Shown: piece after piece, positions 22,649 through 29,335 of the stretch
Layout: each line of letters begins with the position of its first letter
Numbering within the stretch: position 1 is the stretch's first letter
Source of the DNA: a virus
Virus record (IMG/VR): IMGVR_UViG_3300045119_000034
Location: 1-39,963 of that record
Length of the DNA: 39,963 nucleotides
Reading direction: 5' to 3' (one strand)
Translations under genes and position numbers: made by a program
Notes under the pieces: model-generated
The model's input: only the letters and a program-made list of their open reading frames with translations
Told to the model about the DNA's origin: nothing
Databases searched by the model: none

Positions 22649-23274
22649 TTATCCAGGGATCACCCGAATGGTTCGCCTTGCGCATCGGCAAGGTCACAGC
22701 TTCGCGCGTTGCGGAGGTTACCGCCAAAACCAAAACAGGTTGGGGTGCCAGCCGGGCGAACTACATGGCCGAATTGATTGCGGAACGTCTCACTGGCGTT
22801 ACAGCCCCATCCTACACGAACGCGGCGATGCAATGGGGCACCGAGACAGAACCCCAGGCTCGCGCCGCCTATTCATTCCACACCAACGCGGACGTAACCG
22901 AGGTTGGATTTGTCGATCACGGCTCAATTCCGATGACTGGAGCATCCCCGGACGGATTGATTGGCGATGACGGATTGATCGAACTGAAATGCCCGAACAC
23001 GGCAACGCACATTGACACGCTGTTGGGCGATGAAATCGACGGCAAATACATCAAGCAGATGCAATGGCAGATGGCTTGTACGGGCCGAAAGTGGTGCGAT
23101 TTCGTCTCATTCGACCCGCGTATGCCGGAAACCATGCGACTGTTTATTCAGCGGGTAAACCGCGATGACGCCATGATTGCCCAACTGGAAAAAGACATTC
23201 TGCAATTCCTGGGCGAACTGGATTTCAAAGTGGAAAACCTTCGCAAGAGATACGAAAGGCAACAAGCTGCATGA
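22645..23274 (+). CDS. YqaJ-family (lambda Exo-like) exonuclease
   Basis: A 209-aa PD-(D/E)xK nuclease. WFALRIGKVTASR (9-21) is the family's opening helix, GASPDGLIGDDGLIELKCP (99-117) carries the catalytic D103, E113 and K115, and QMQWQMACTG (138-147) is the conserved Gln helix. It should degrade one strand from double-strand ends to supply substrate for the ERF protein. ATGA overlap with erf shows co-translation. Confidence 0.93.
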   Translation: MIIQGSPEWFALRIGKVTASRVAEVTAKTKTGWGASRANYMAELIAERLTGVTAPSYTNAAMQWGTETEPQARAAYSFHTNADVTEVGFVDHGSIPMTGASPDGLIGDDGLIELKCPNTATHIDTLLGDEIDGKYIKQMQWQMACTGRKWCDFVSFDPRMPETMRLFIQRVNRDDAMIAQLEKDILQFLGELDFKVENLRKRYERQQAA

Positions 23275-23582
23275 GCCAACCACTATCTGAGCAATTCCGA
23301 TTAGCTGCGAAAGAATGGGTTGAGGCCGATAGCGCAGCTAACATTCTTGAGGAAACCAAGAGTGCGGTTCTGTCTCAGATGATGGTGAAACTAGGCGATG
23401 TTCCGGTCAGCCGAGCAGAAATGCAAGTCAAGGCGTCCGGCGAATGGCTCGAACACATCACGAAAATGGTCAAGGCGCGAGAGACATCTAATCTTTTGAA
23501 GGTCAAGGTCGAATGGTTGCGGATGCGTCACAGCGAACAACAGTCTCAGGAAGCAACGGCGAGAGCCGAACGAAGGTTATGA
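23271..23582 (+). CDS. Conserved protein after exonuclease
   Basis: A 103-aa helical protein, ATGA overlaps at both ends. The segment VKASGEWLEHITKMVKARE followed by LLKVKVEWLRMRHSEQQSQE resembles small proteins that follow the Exo/ERF module in other alphaproteobacterial phages. It is probably an accessory of recombination; activity unknown. Confidence 0.72.
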   Translation: MSQPLSEQFRLAAKEWVEADSAANILEETKSAVLSQMMVKLGDVPVSRAEMQVKASGEWLEHITKMVKARETSNLLKVKVEWLRMRHSEQQSQEATARAERRL

Positions 23583-23911
23583 GACATGAATTTTCATCGC
23601 GCGTCAAAGCACAGGCGGCACTTCGGGCTAACGGCCATTGCGAAGAATGCACTCGTCGATTGCTCGCCGGAGATTTCCACTATGACCACGAAATCCCGGA
23701 TGCATTGGGCGGAACGAACACTCTGGAGAATTGCCGAGTTCTTTGTCGAAGCTGCCATGCATCAAAGACAACGAAGGTTGATGTCCCTCGTATTGCCAAA
23801 GCCAACCGGAATTTCAGGAAGGCTCGCGGTATTAGGCATCAATCACGCTTTCCAGGCGCGAGAACGTCACGCTGGAAGAAAAAGCTTAACGGCGAAGTCG
23901 TAGAACGATGA
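23579..23911 (+). CDS. HNH endonuclease
   Basis: A 110-aa protein from ATG 23579 (ATGA overlap; the frame opens earlier inside the upstream gene). It has CEEC (zinc knuckle, about residues 21-24), FHYDHEIPDALGG (the HNH first His region), NTLENCRVLC and CRSCHASKT, completing a Cys4 zinc site plus HNH core. A basic C-terminal tail follows. It may process DNA in recombination or packaging, or act as a small homing-type nuclease. It is not next to terminase, so a packaging role is less likely. Confidence 0.85.
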   Translation: MRHEFSSRVKAQAALRANGHCEECTRRLLAGDFHYDHEIPDALGGTNTLENCRVLCRSCHASKTTKVDVPRIAKANRNFRKARGIRHQSRFPGARTSRWKKKLNGEVVER

Positions 23912-24054
23912 ACATACCGCTCATCCCTTGGCCGTTTCTATTGTTGGCTGGATGGTATGAGCAGCAAAAGAGAATACGCGAGATGAAAGAACGAAACGAA
24001 AAATCTGACGATGAACGCAAGTCGGGACACAAACAACCAACCGGGACTTTTTGA
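23908..24054 (+). CDS. Membrane-anchored microprotein (48 aa)
   Basis: Starts in an ATGA overlap with the HNH gene. Residues 3-17 are hydrophobic with two prolines (IPLIPWPFLLLAGWY); the rest is a charged helix (EQQKRIREMKERNEKSDDER). This resembles a short N-anchored cytoplasmic peptide. Function unknown. Confidence 0.5.
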   Translation: MNIPLIPWPFLLLAGWYEQQKRIREMKERNEKSDDERKSGHKQPTGTF

Positions 24055-24061
24055 CAGATAT

Positions 24062-24829
24062 ATGAGCAACACCGAGAAACTATCTGAAACCATCACGGTC
24101 CATCTCGGGGACTGCAGAGAGATATTGCCAACACTCGGAACCCTTGATGCCATCGTTACTGATCCGCCCTATGGGATTGGAGAAAACGATAAAAAGGTAG
24201 CCTCGCGCGGTAAGTTGGCAACGCCGAAAGACTATGGTTCTTTTGAATGGGACAAAGAGCCTCCGCCATCATGGCTAATAGCTATGCTTCGCGAGATCAG
24301 CCGCTATCAAATTATTTTCGGCGGCAATTATTACACGCTGCCACCAACCTCTTGCTGGCTGGTTTGGGATAAAAAGAACGGCAATAATGATTTTGCCGAT
24401 TGCGAACTGGCGTGGACTAATTTGCCTAAGGCTGTGCGCCGCGTTGAATGGCTCTGGAATGGAATGATCCGTAAGGGATCGGATATTCGTGAGCATCCCA
24501 CGCAAAAGCCTCTTGGCGTCATAGCCTGGGCCCTAGATCAATTGCCCGAGGATGTGACGCAGATTTGCGACCCTTTCATGGGGTCAGGGACCACGGGAGT
24601 TGCGGCGGTCAATAAGGGCCTTTCATTCATCGGGATAGAGCGTGAGGTCAAATACTTTGACAGCGCGCGCCAGCGACTCTCTGAGGCGCTTAAGGCCCCT
24701 AAATTATTCGTCTCTGGCCCTAAGCCTGCAGAACAACTCGGGTGGGATGAAATGTGGGGAAAGCCATTCGACAAGCCGGAATTGGTTTGGGGGCCAGACA
24801 AAACCAACGACCCAATCATTACCGACTGA
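24062..24829 (+). CDS. DNA methyltransferase 1 (N6-adenine/N4-cytosine type)
   Basis: A 255-aa enzyme with motif IV DPPYG (about 34-38) before motif I DPFMGSGTTG (about 170-179), so the beta order of amino-methyltransferases. HPTQKP lies between them. I chose ATG 24062 because the distance to LGDCREILPTL then equals that of the paralog downstream; the frame also opens at 24011. It has a C-terminal tail of about 35 residues (QLGWDEMW, KPFDKPELVWGPDKTND) shared almost exactly with methyltransferase 2. No restriction enzyme gene is adjacent, so it is a solitary enzyme, probably for anti-restriction. Confidence 0.9.
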   Translation: MSNTEKLSETITVHLGDCREILPTLGTLDAIVTDPPYGIGENDKKVASRGKLATPKDYGSFEWDKEPPPSWLIAMLREISRYQIIFGGNYYTLPPTSCWLVWDKKNGNNDFADCELAWTNLPKAVRRVEWLWNGMIRKGSDIREHPTQKPLGVIAWALDQLPEDVTQICDPFMGSGTTGVAAVNKGLSFIGIEREVKYFDSARQRLSEALKAPKLFVSGPKPAEQLGWDEMWGKPFDKPELVWGPDKTNDPIITD

Positions 24830-24832
24830 TAT

Positions 24833-24886
24833 ATGAGCAACCCAGTGTTTCATAAACAGGGCACGAAGCGGCTCCATGCGCTATAA
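24833..24886 (+). CDS. 17-residue leader ORF between the methyltransferases
   Basis: ATG 24833 to TAA 24886, which touches the ATG of methyltransferase 2 with no gap (TAAATG). Its start context (gatatATGAGCAAC) copies that of methyltransferase 1 (24057-24070). It looks like the relic of the start of a duplicated gene, now placed as a coupling leader. Confidence 0.45.
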   Translation: MSNPVFHKQGTKRLHAL

Positions 24887-25660
24887 ATGATACGCACAGA
24901 AACCATAGCCGAAGGCGTGACGCTATATTTGGGCGATTGCCGCGAGATATTGCCGACACTTGCTCTCCATGATGTTCTTATAACCGACCCCCCCTATGGG
25001 ATCGGCTACGATACTGCTGGCCTACAGTCGGCAGGATCGCAGCAATTTCAGGCAATCGAGGGTGACGACAAGGAACCCGATCTTTCGGCCATATTTGCCC
25101 TTCCATGCCCAAAGGTAATTTTCGGCGCGAATAACTTCCCCAAACAGTTGCCGCATCGTGGGCGCTGGCTCTGTTGGGATAAGCGCGGCGGCATAGAAGC
25201 CGCCGATAGAATGCTTGGCTCTCCCTTTGAACTGGCTTGGGAGGACCGCACAAGTGGCTATGATCGAATTGTTAGACTGCTGCATGGTGGCACAGTAAAC
25301 GCCGATGGACATGGCATCCAGAGAGAACACCCGACGCAAAAACCAATAGAGCTAATGAAGCGCTGCATTCTTAATTTCAAGAAGGCTGACACAATCCTTG
25401 ATCCATTCATGGGGTCTGGAACAACTGGCGTAGCTGCGGTTCAACTCGGCAGAAAGTTCACCGGGATCGAGATAGAAAAGAATTACTTTGAAATAGCCTG
25501 TAAGCGCGTTCTAGCGGCGACGAAGCAGGGCGATCTTTTCATAGAAAAGCCCGCGCCAGCAAAACAGCTTGGGTGGGAAGAAATGTGGAAGAAGCCATTC
25601 GACAAGCCGGGGTTGGTCTGGGGACCGGACAAAACCAACGACCAAATCCTTAACGACTGA
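24887..25660 (+). CDS. DNA methyltransferase 2 (N6-adenine/N4-cytosine type)
   Basis: A 257-aa paralog of methyltransferase 1. DPPYGIGYD (34-42), EHPTQKP (147-153) and DPFMGSGTTG (172-181) are all present, so it is expected to be active. The core differs from methyltransferase 1 between the motifs, i.e. in the target-recognition part, which suggests a different recognition site. The last 35 residues are nearly the same in both. QGDLF (214-218) resembles a sliding-clamp binding peptide but is unproven. Confidence 0.9.
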   Translation: MIRTETIAEGVTLYLGDCREILPTLALHDVLITDPPYGIGYDTAGLQSAGSQQFQAIEGDDKEPDLSAIFALPCPKVIFGANNFPKQLPHRGRWLCWDKRGGIEAADRMLGSPFELAWEDRTSGYDRIVRLLHGGTVNADGHGIQREHPTQKPIELMKRCILNFKKADTILDPFMGSGTTGVAAVQLGRKFTGIEIEKNYFEIACKRVLAATKQGDLFIEKPAPAKQLGWEEMWKKPFDKPGLVWGPDKTNDQILND

Positions 25661-25675
25661 ACAACGAGGAACGTT

Positions 25676-25864
25676 ATGAAAAAGAAATCTAAACCTACCG
25701 AAGCCGAAAAGAAATGGGCGATTGAGCAGGCCATTAAGTGGCCCCAAATTCCTATGGGCTATGGTGCAGGCGGCGCAATCGGTGGCCTCGGTGGTGGTTT
25801 GTCATGGATGGATGCCGATGTAGTTGGCCGCGCTCAAAAGCTACTGACCTTCATTAAGGACTAG
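25676..25864 (+). CDS. Small Gly-rich hypothetical protein
   Basis: A 62-aa protein 15 bp after methyltransferase 2, with a GAGGAACG ribosome site. N terminus is basic and helical (KKKSKPTEAEKKWAIEQAIK); the middle has a Gly-rich loop (GYGAGGAIGGLGGGL); the end is a helix. No family recognised. Confidence 0.6.
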   Translation: MKKKSKPTEAEKKWAIEQAIKWPQIPMGYGAGGAIGGLGGGLSWMDADVVGRAQKLLTFIKD

Positions 25865-25871
25865 CTAACAA

Positions 25872-26219
25872 ATGACCGGCGACAATGACACCATCACCCT
25901 GAAGGATGCCGCGCAAAAGCACGGCTATTCGGTATGGACATTGCGCGCTGAAGCGTCACGCGGGCGCTTGACAATCTATAAGATCGGTAAGCGATACTAT
26001 ACGACGCCAGCCGACATTCGGGAGATGGTCGAAAAATGCCGCGTCGAGCTAAAGGGCCAAGGCTTTACCTTGATCCGAAGCGCAAGCAATGGGTCATCCG
26101 AGACGGACCGCGCTTCGTCCGCACTGGCTGCGGCAAGGGAGACAGCGGCGGGGCTGAAAAGGCACTCGCGCAATACATTGGACACAAGCACAAGCCCAAG
26201 GCATCGAGTGCGCCAATGA
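25872..26219 (+). CDS. xis: Excisionase-like DNA-binding protein
   Basis: A 115-aa protein. Residues 8-55 (ITLKDAAQKHGYSVWTLRAE, RGRLTIYKIGKRYYTT, DIREMVEKCR) are a MerR/excisionase winged helix: helix, turn, helix, a basic wing and a closing helix. It lies directly before integrase. The last 60 residues are read from the same DNA as the integrase N terminus in another frame and look unstructured. It should steer integrase toward excision. Confidence 0.85.
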   Translation: MTGDNDTITLKDAAQKHGYSVWTLRAEASRGRLTIYKIGKRYYTTPADIREMVEKCRVELKGQGFTLIRSASNGSSETDRASSALAAARETAAGLKRHSRNTLDTSTSPRHRVRQ

Positions 26220-27007
26220 TTGCGGATGTCCTCAACGTCTATAGCCAGGAAGTTGCAGCCCATAGGGCGAGCGCCAGCAACATAGGCTATCAGGTGGACG
26301 CGCTATTGAATTGGTGGGGAGAAAAGAATGTCGCGCAAATCTCAGCGAAAGCGTGTCGCGAGTATGCCGGCTCGAAAGCCGAGCAAGCGGCGGCGCAAGA
26401 CCTTAAAATCCTCAGGGCGGCGGTCAACCATTGGCACAGGGAGCACGGACCACTTGTATTTATCCCTTCTTTCTACACTCCGCCGCCTTCAGCCCCAAGG
26501 GAGCGTTGGTTATCACGTGGAGAGTGTGCGCGTCTTTTACAGGCGGCCAAACCCTACCCATATCTCAGACGTTTCATTGTCTTGGGGCTTTACACCGGAT
26601 CGCGCCCCGGAGTCATCCTCAAGCTCAAATGGATACAGGTTAATCTGCAATCCGGGATATTGGTTCGGACTCTGGCTAGACAAACGAAGAATAAAAAATC
26701 CCCCCCTGTCAAGCTTGGGCGTAGGGTCATTTCCCATTTACGCCGCTGGAAAAAATTAGACGGTAATACCGAATTTGTCTGCGGCGGCTATGATGATCCG
26801 CATGCCTCTTGGAAAAAAGTGGTGACAGCCGCGAAACTAGAGGGCGTCACCCGCCATACGCTGCGTCATACGCGGGCAACGTGGCTCATGCAGGCTGGCG
26901 TCCCGATCTGGGAGGCGGCTGGCCATTTAGGGATGACCACAAAGACGCTGGAAAGCGTTTACGGCAAGCACTCTCCGGACTTCCAGGAACACGCCGCGAA
27001 CATATAG
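26036..27007 (+). CDS. int: Tyrosine-recombinase integrase
   Basis: A 323-aa integrase. The N-terminal beta segment (RLYLDPKRKQWVIRDG) is the type seen in Rhizobiales integrases, then the SAM-like core-binding domain (about 55-140). The catalytic set is complete: R190 (GSRPG), a basic beta-hairpin with K218-K221, H274 and R277 (HTLRH), H297 (GHLGM) and Y309 (ESVYGKHSP). It integrates the phage into the host chromosome. Its start overlaps xis by 184 bp. Confidence 0.95.
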   Translation: MPRRAKGPRLYLDPKRKQWVIRDGPRFVRTGCGKGDSGGAEKALAQYIGHKHKPKASSAPMIADVLNVYSQEVAAHRASASNIGYQVDALLNWWGEKNVAQISAKACREYAGSKAEQAAAQDLKILRAAVNHWHREHGPLVFIPSFYTPPPSAPRERWLSRGECARLLQAAKPYPYLRRFIVLGLYTGSRPGVILKLKWIQVNLQSGILVRTLARQTKNKKSPPVKLGRRVISHLRRWKKLDGNTEFVCGGYDDPHASWKKVVTAAKLEGVTRHTLRHTRATWLMQAGVPIWEAAGHLGMTTKTLESVYGKHSPDFQEHAANI

Positions 27008-27008
27008 C

Positions 27009-27022
27009 TGTGCCACGGCACA
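27009..27022. repeat. Inverted repeat just after integrase (candidate att-region element)
   Basis: TGTGCC-AC-GGCACA directly downstream of the int stop, at the start of a 120-bp non-coding gap (27008-27127). Two further TGTGCC copies lie at about 27161 and 27172. The gap next to int is the most likely place for attP, but I see no tRNA 3' end or other sure core. Confidence 0.35.
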
Positions 27023-27127
27023 AATATAGGTGGAAATTAGCTAATAGTTTCAAACCCGGCTTGCTTCCACGCGATAAGGATAATAGGCTTAAGACCTTGA
27101 AAACACTAGACAGGACGGAGTGAACCG

Positions 27128-27343
27128 ATGGCGAACGAAGCGGGAAACAAAGTCAATATCTGTGCCGAAACTGTGCCAACGCTTTTCGGTTCCAAGCGTC
27201 CACGCATTTGGCTGCGTCGCTGCCGCCCTGAACATCGCCCGCTAGTGCGCGAATACATCCTGAACAAAGGAACGCAAGCCGAGGCGATCTCACTAGCCAA
27301 CCTGGAAGCGCTCTATGCGGGCGAGCCGGTAGCCGTTCCATGA
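27128..27343 (+). CDS. Small hypothetical protein after integrase
   Basis: A 71-aa protein with GGAG 9 nt before ATG 27128. Basic middle (RPRIWLRRCRPEHRPLVREY) and a helical end. ATGA overlap with the next microprotein. It is the first gene after the int gap and may be expressed from the early promoter. Function unknown. Confidence 0.62.
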   Translation: MANEAGNKVNICAETVPTLFGSKRPRIWLRRCRPEHRPLVREYILNKGTQAEAISLANLEALYAGEPVAVP

Positions 27344-27450
27344 TGGCTCACAAAACAGAACCGATGCCGTGGCTGGTTATGTGGGTGGCAATCGGAACGT
27401 TCTTTATCGGGCCAGCGATAATCGGCTGGCTGCTGCAGTGGGGTGGTTAG
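27340..27450 (+). CDS. Single-TM microprotein (36 aa)
   Basis: Double ATG start overlapping the previous stop. Residues 9-33 form a hydrophobic helix (MPWLVMWVAIGTFFIGPAII then GWLLQW). Followed after 2 bases by another tiny membrane ORF. Function unknown. Confidence 0.55.
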   Translation: MMAHKTEPMPWLVMWVAIGTFFIGPAIIGWLLQWGG

Positions 27451-27452
27451 CG

Positions 27453-27542
27453 ATGTTCTGGCCGATATTTATATACGGCCTCGTCTGCTACTTCAGCGGG
27501 GCAGGAGTGATGTGGTGGGCTACATCGCATATGCGCCATTAA
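27453..27542 (+). CDS. Single-TM microprotein (29 aa)
   Basis: ATG 27453, 2 bases after the previous TAG. One hydrophobic helix (FWPIFIYGLVCYFSGAGVMW) and a polar His/Arg end. Its pairing with the ORF just before it suggests a two-component membrane unit, but both are very short. Confidence 0.45.
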   Translation: MFWPIFIYGLVCYFSGAGVMWWATSHMRH

Positions 27543-27551
27543 GGGCTAACC

Positions 27552-27821
27552 ATGAAAAACTGTGCCGAATGTAAATTCTGCTGCTTCATCGACTACGGAT
27601 ATTCAAACTACACCGTGGAGGGGACAGAGTTTTATTGTGCCAAGAAACTGCATCCGGCTGGCCACTTTGATCGTTTCTACGGTGAAGATAAGCGATTGGA
27701 ATATGCCGAAACATGCGGAGGATTTGAGGCGGGTGAGGCGATTGACATGGACGTTGAGGAAGAGGGCCTACCGGACCTTTCGGAAGAGCAGAGAGAAATT
27801 TATCAAAGCGTTGAAAGTTAA
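27552..27821 (+). CDS. Conserved Cys-rich phage protein
   Basis: An 89-aa protein. CAECKFCCFIDYGYSNYTVE (4-23), then FYC and ETCGGFEAGEAIDMD (54-68), form a probable zinc site with two CxxC-type halves. The string DYGYSNYTV is a recurring mark of small Cys-rich phage proteins. The C terminus is very acidic. Role unknown. Confidence 0.75.
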   Translation: MKNCAECKFCCFIDYGYSNYTVEGTEFYCAKKLHPAGHFDRFYGEDKRLEYAETCGGFEAGEAIDMDVEEEGLPDLSEEQREIYQSVES

Positions 27822-27843
27822 CTGCGCCACAAGGAGCGACGCC

Positions 27844-27978
27844 ATGATTTGCAAAGCTTGTGACGGTAAGGGGTCTGTTCCATGCAAGACCGACAAGGAG
27901 GCTGAAAAGCAAAAGTCATGGGTGCGGCCATGCCCGACCTGTGGGGGCCGGGGCGAACTATCGACGCCCGGAAGCTAA
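27844..27978 (+). CDS. DnaJ-type zinc-finger microprotein
   Basis: A 44-aa protein with AAGGAG upstream. It is basically one DnaJ zinc module: CKACDGKGSVPC (3-14) and CPTCGGRG (31-38), two halves of CxxCxGxG type. Such one-domain proteins can act as small chaperone or RNA-binding factors. Stop abuts the next ATG. Confidence 0.7.
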   Translation: MICKACDGKGSVPCKTDKEAEKQKSWVRPCPTCGGRGELSTPGS

Positions 27979-28263
27979 ATGCCAAAAGAGGAAAAAATGA
28001 CCGTCAATCTGGTTTGCAGCAAATGCGGCTGCGAGAATGTAAAATGGTTTACAATGGTCGGTTGCGATAGGTGTTTTGATTTTGAGGTGACTCCTATGGA
28101 CAGAAACAAGGTTATCGAAGAATGCGCCTCAATCGTTGACGCAATTCTCAGAAAAGACGAGGAAACTGCTCACATCGATTCAGTCATGAGCGACTATGCC
28201 ACTTCTGGATATAGAAATGCACTGAGGACGGCCGCTGAAGCAATCCGAGCTCTTAAACGTTAA
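27979..28263 (+). CDS. Zinc-ribbon small protein
   Basis: A 94-aa protein; ATG 27997 (GAGGAA upstream) is a likely alternative start to 27979. N-terminal zinc ribbon CSKCGCENVKWFTMVGCDRC (13-32), followed by a helical domain with EECASIVDAILRKDEE and YRNALRTAAEAIRALKR. Resembles small regulatory or nuclease-accessory zinc ribbons. Last gene before the ORF-free stretch. Confidence 0.68.
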   Translation: MPKEEKMTVNLVCSKCGCENVKWFTMVGCDRCFDFEVTPMDRNKVIEECASIVDAILRKDEETAHIDSVMSDYATSGYRNALRTAAEAIRALKR

Positions 28264-28290
28264 CCGCCGCATAACGAAAGGAACACAAAT

Positions 28291-28571
28291 TCGCTGGATG
28301 GTAGGGAGGCGTCTCGCACCCGAGAGTATAGCGACAAACTCTGGAATAGGATTGACGGGGCATCTTTCCCCAGAACGCCGTGGCGGTTATCGGTTGCATC
28401 TTCGGATGCGCGAGACGGCCGAATCCAAAGCGGTGATTTCGGTGCCCAGGAAATTATAATGGCCCTACAACGCGAGTCTACGACTTTATGACGGTAATTG
28501 CCCTCGACCGGCCTCGCTCACGGTCCAAATTGATCAGTAGGCAATCCGTAAGCCGCCGAGGCGGGCCGTCG
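28291..28571 (+). ncRNA. Candidate structured RNA (ORF-free, hairpin-rich)
   Basis: The 327 bp between 28263 and 28591 have no ORF of 60 codons in any frame and no tiny ORF with a ribosome site. They fold into many helices: TCGCT/AGCGA (28291-28295 with 28330-28334) around TCTCG-CACC-CGAGA; GGATT/AATCC (28349-28353 with 28422-28426) enclosing GGGG/CCCC, CGCC/GGCG and a UUCG-capped GCATC/GATGC hairpin (28396-28409); AGTC-TAC-GACT; and a long GC stem 28504-28515 with 28557-28571. The plus strand is likelier, as all genes here run plus. No known family recognised. Confidence 0.5.
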
Positions 28572-28590
28572 CCAGACCAGGAGATTAAAT

Positions 28591-28740
28591 ATGGCGCATA
28601 GAGTTTGTCCTAGATGTGGTGAGAAAATCGAGCCTGGTAGCGTTATTGAGTTTGTTCGCGTGGAAATAGCTTGGTGGAATTTATGGCGCGGGCGCTTGCA
28701 ATGGGTACATGAAAACTGCCAACCGCATATTTGTGGCTAG
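28591..28740 (+). CDS. Zinc-binding microprotein (49 aa)
   Basis: ATG 28591 with AGGAG 7 nt upstream. CPRCGEKIEPG (6-16) and C(Q)PHIC (43-48) give four possible zinc ligands around a short beta hairpin (VIEFVRVEIAWWN). Similar to one-ribbon phage proteins. Function unknown. Confidence 0.6.
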   Translation: MAHRVCPRCGEKIEPGSVIEFVRVEIAWWNLWRGRLQWVHENCQPHICG

Positions 28741-28763
28741 ACTTGCGACAACGGGAGGATTTA

Positions 28764-28844
28764 ATGGCTGGTGCTAACTTCTTATTCCTTGCGGCTATCG
28801 TTTTGGTTCCGATCTTCGCCGTCTTTTGCGCGCTCTTGAAATAA
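28764..28844 (+). CDS. Single-TM micropeptide (26 aa)
   Basis: ATG 28764 with a strong ribosome site (GGGAGG 6 nt upstream). Nearly the whole peptide is a hydrophobic helix (ANFLFLAAIVLVPIFAVFCA) ending in LLK. The good ribosome site is the main support. Confidence 0.5.
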   Translation: MAGANFLFLAAIVLVPIFAVFCALLK

Positions 28845-28939
28845 TGGAAAACCGTGTCAAGCAAAATTTATTCGTCAATGATTTCGGAGCGAGATTGCCG
28901 CTAAGTCATTGATGGGATCGAAAGTGAGAAAAGTCAAAA

Positions 28940-28948
28940 TGCTATAAT
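28940..28948 (+). promoter_or_regulatory. Extended -10 promoter
   Basis: TGCTATAAT, a perfect -10 with the TG extension, no -35 needed. It lies 31 bp before the DUF6525-like gene, in a 134-bp non-coding gap. No operator overlaps it, so it could be active in the prophage. Confidence 0.6.
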
Positions 28949-28978
28949 GCCCTTGTCAGATGAAAAAAGGAGACTGAC

Positions 28979-29230
28979 ATGGGCAATTCGAAAGGCAGCT
29001 ATAGTTCAACAAAGGAAAATAGTTTCGCGGCTTATGAGAAGCTTCCCCCGTCAGCCAGGAAGGCGCTACAAGAGGCGGCCTTCGATTGGGCACCACAACC
29101 GATCAAGACCTACTGGACTAAGGGCCGTAAGGGTTTCAAGACCGGCAAGGACATTGCGGCTAGAGTTGCGGAGTGGGATGCGAAGCACATTGCGAGGGAT
29201 CGCAAGCGCGTTTGGAAAATCGAGGAGTAA
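28979..29230 (+). CDS. DUF6525-like small protein
   Basis: An 83-aa protein with AGGAG 7 nt upstream of ATG. GNSKGSYSSTKENSFAAYEK (2-21), LPPSARKALQEAAFDWAP (22-39) and IAARVAEWDAKHI agree with the DUF6525 type found in Rhizobiales genomes and phages. It has its own extended -10 promoter and no coupling to neighbours, which suggests a lysogeny-expressed cargo gene. Function unknown. Confidence 0.7.
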   Translation: MGNSKGSYSSTKENSFAAYEKLPPSARKALQEAAFDWAPQPIKTYWTKGRKGFKTGKDIAARVAEWDAKHIARDRKRVWKIEE

Positions 29231-29257
29231 GTGCAAGTCGTGTCGCTAATAACTTAT

Positions 29258-29312
29258 GGACGGAGTTGTACCGCGCAACTTTAAACCAACGGGAGGCAAT
29301 CCCGCCCCGTCC
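29258..29312 (+). other. Three-way-junction fold, tRNA-like outline
   Basis: GGACGG (29258-29263) pairs with CCGTCC (29307-29312). Inside are AGTTG-(7 nt)-CAACT and CGGGA-(5 nt)-TCCCG, and GCCA follows the outer stem. It looks like a tRNA lacking one arm, but there is no U33 and no T-loop sequence. A 29-codon ORF (29256-29345) covers the same bases. Confidence 0.3.
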
Positions 29313-29335
29313 GCCACATATCGGAAGGCAATAAC

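Noticed and set aside
24011-24061. Longer start for methyltransferase 1 with a QPGLF clamp-like peptide
   Set aside because: No ribosome site at 24011 and a 44-bp overlap with the previous gene; the motif departs from the usual clamp-binding consensus.
28349-28426. A 78-nt segment with GGATT...AATCC ends that has tRNA length
   Set aside because: Only 5 of 7 acceptor pairs form, there is no 7-nt T-loop with TTC, and no anticodon arm of proper shape. Kept as part of the larger RNA candidate only.
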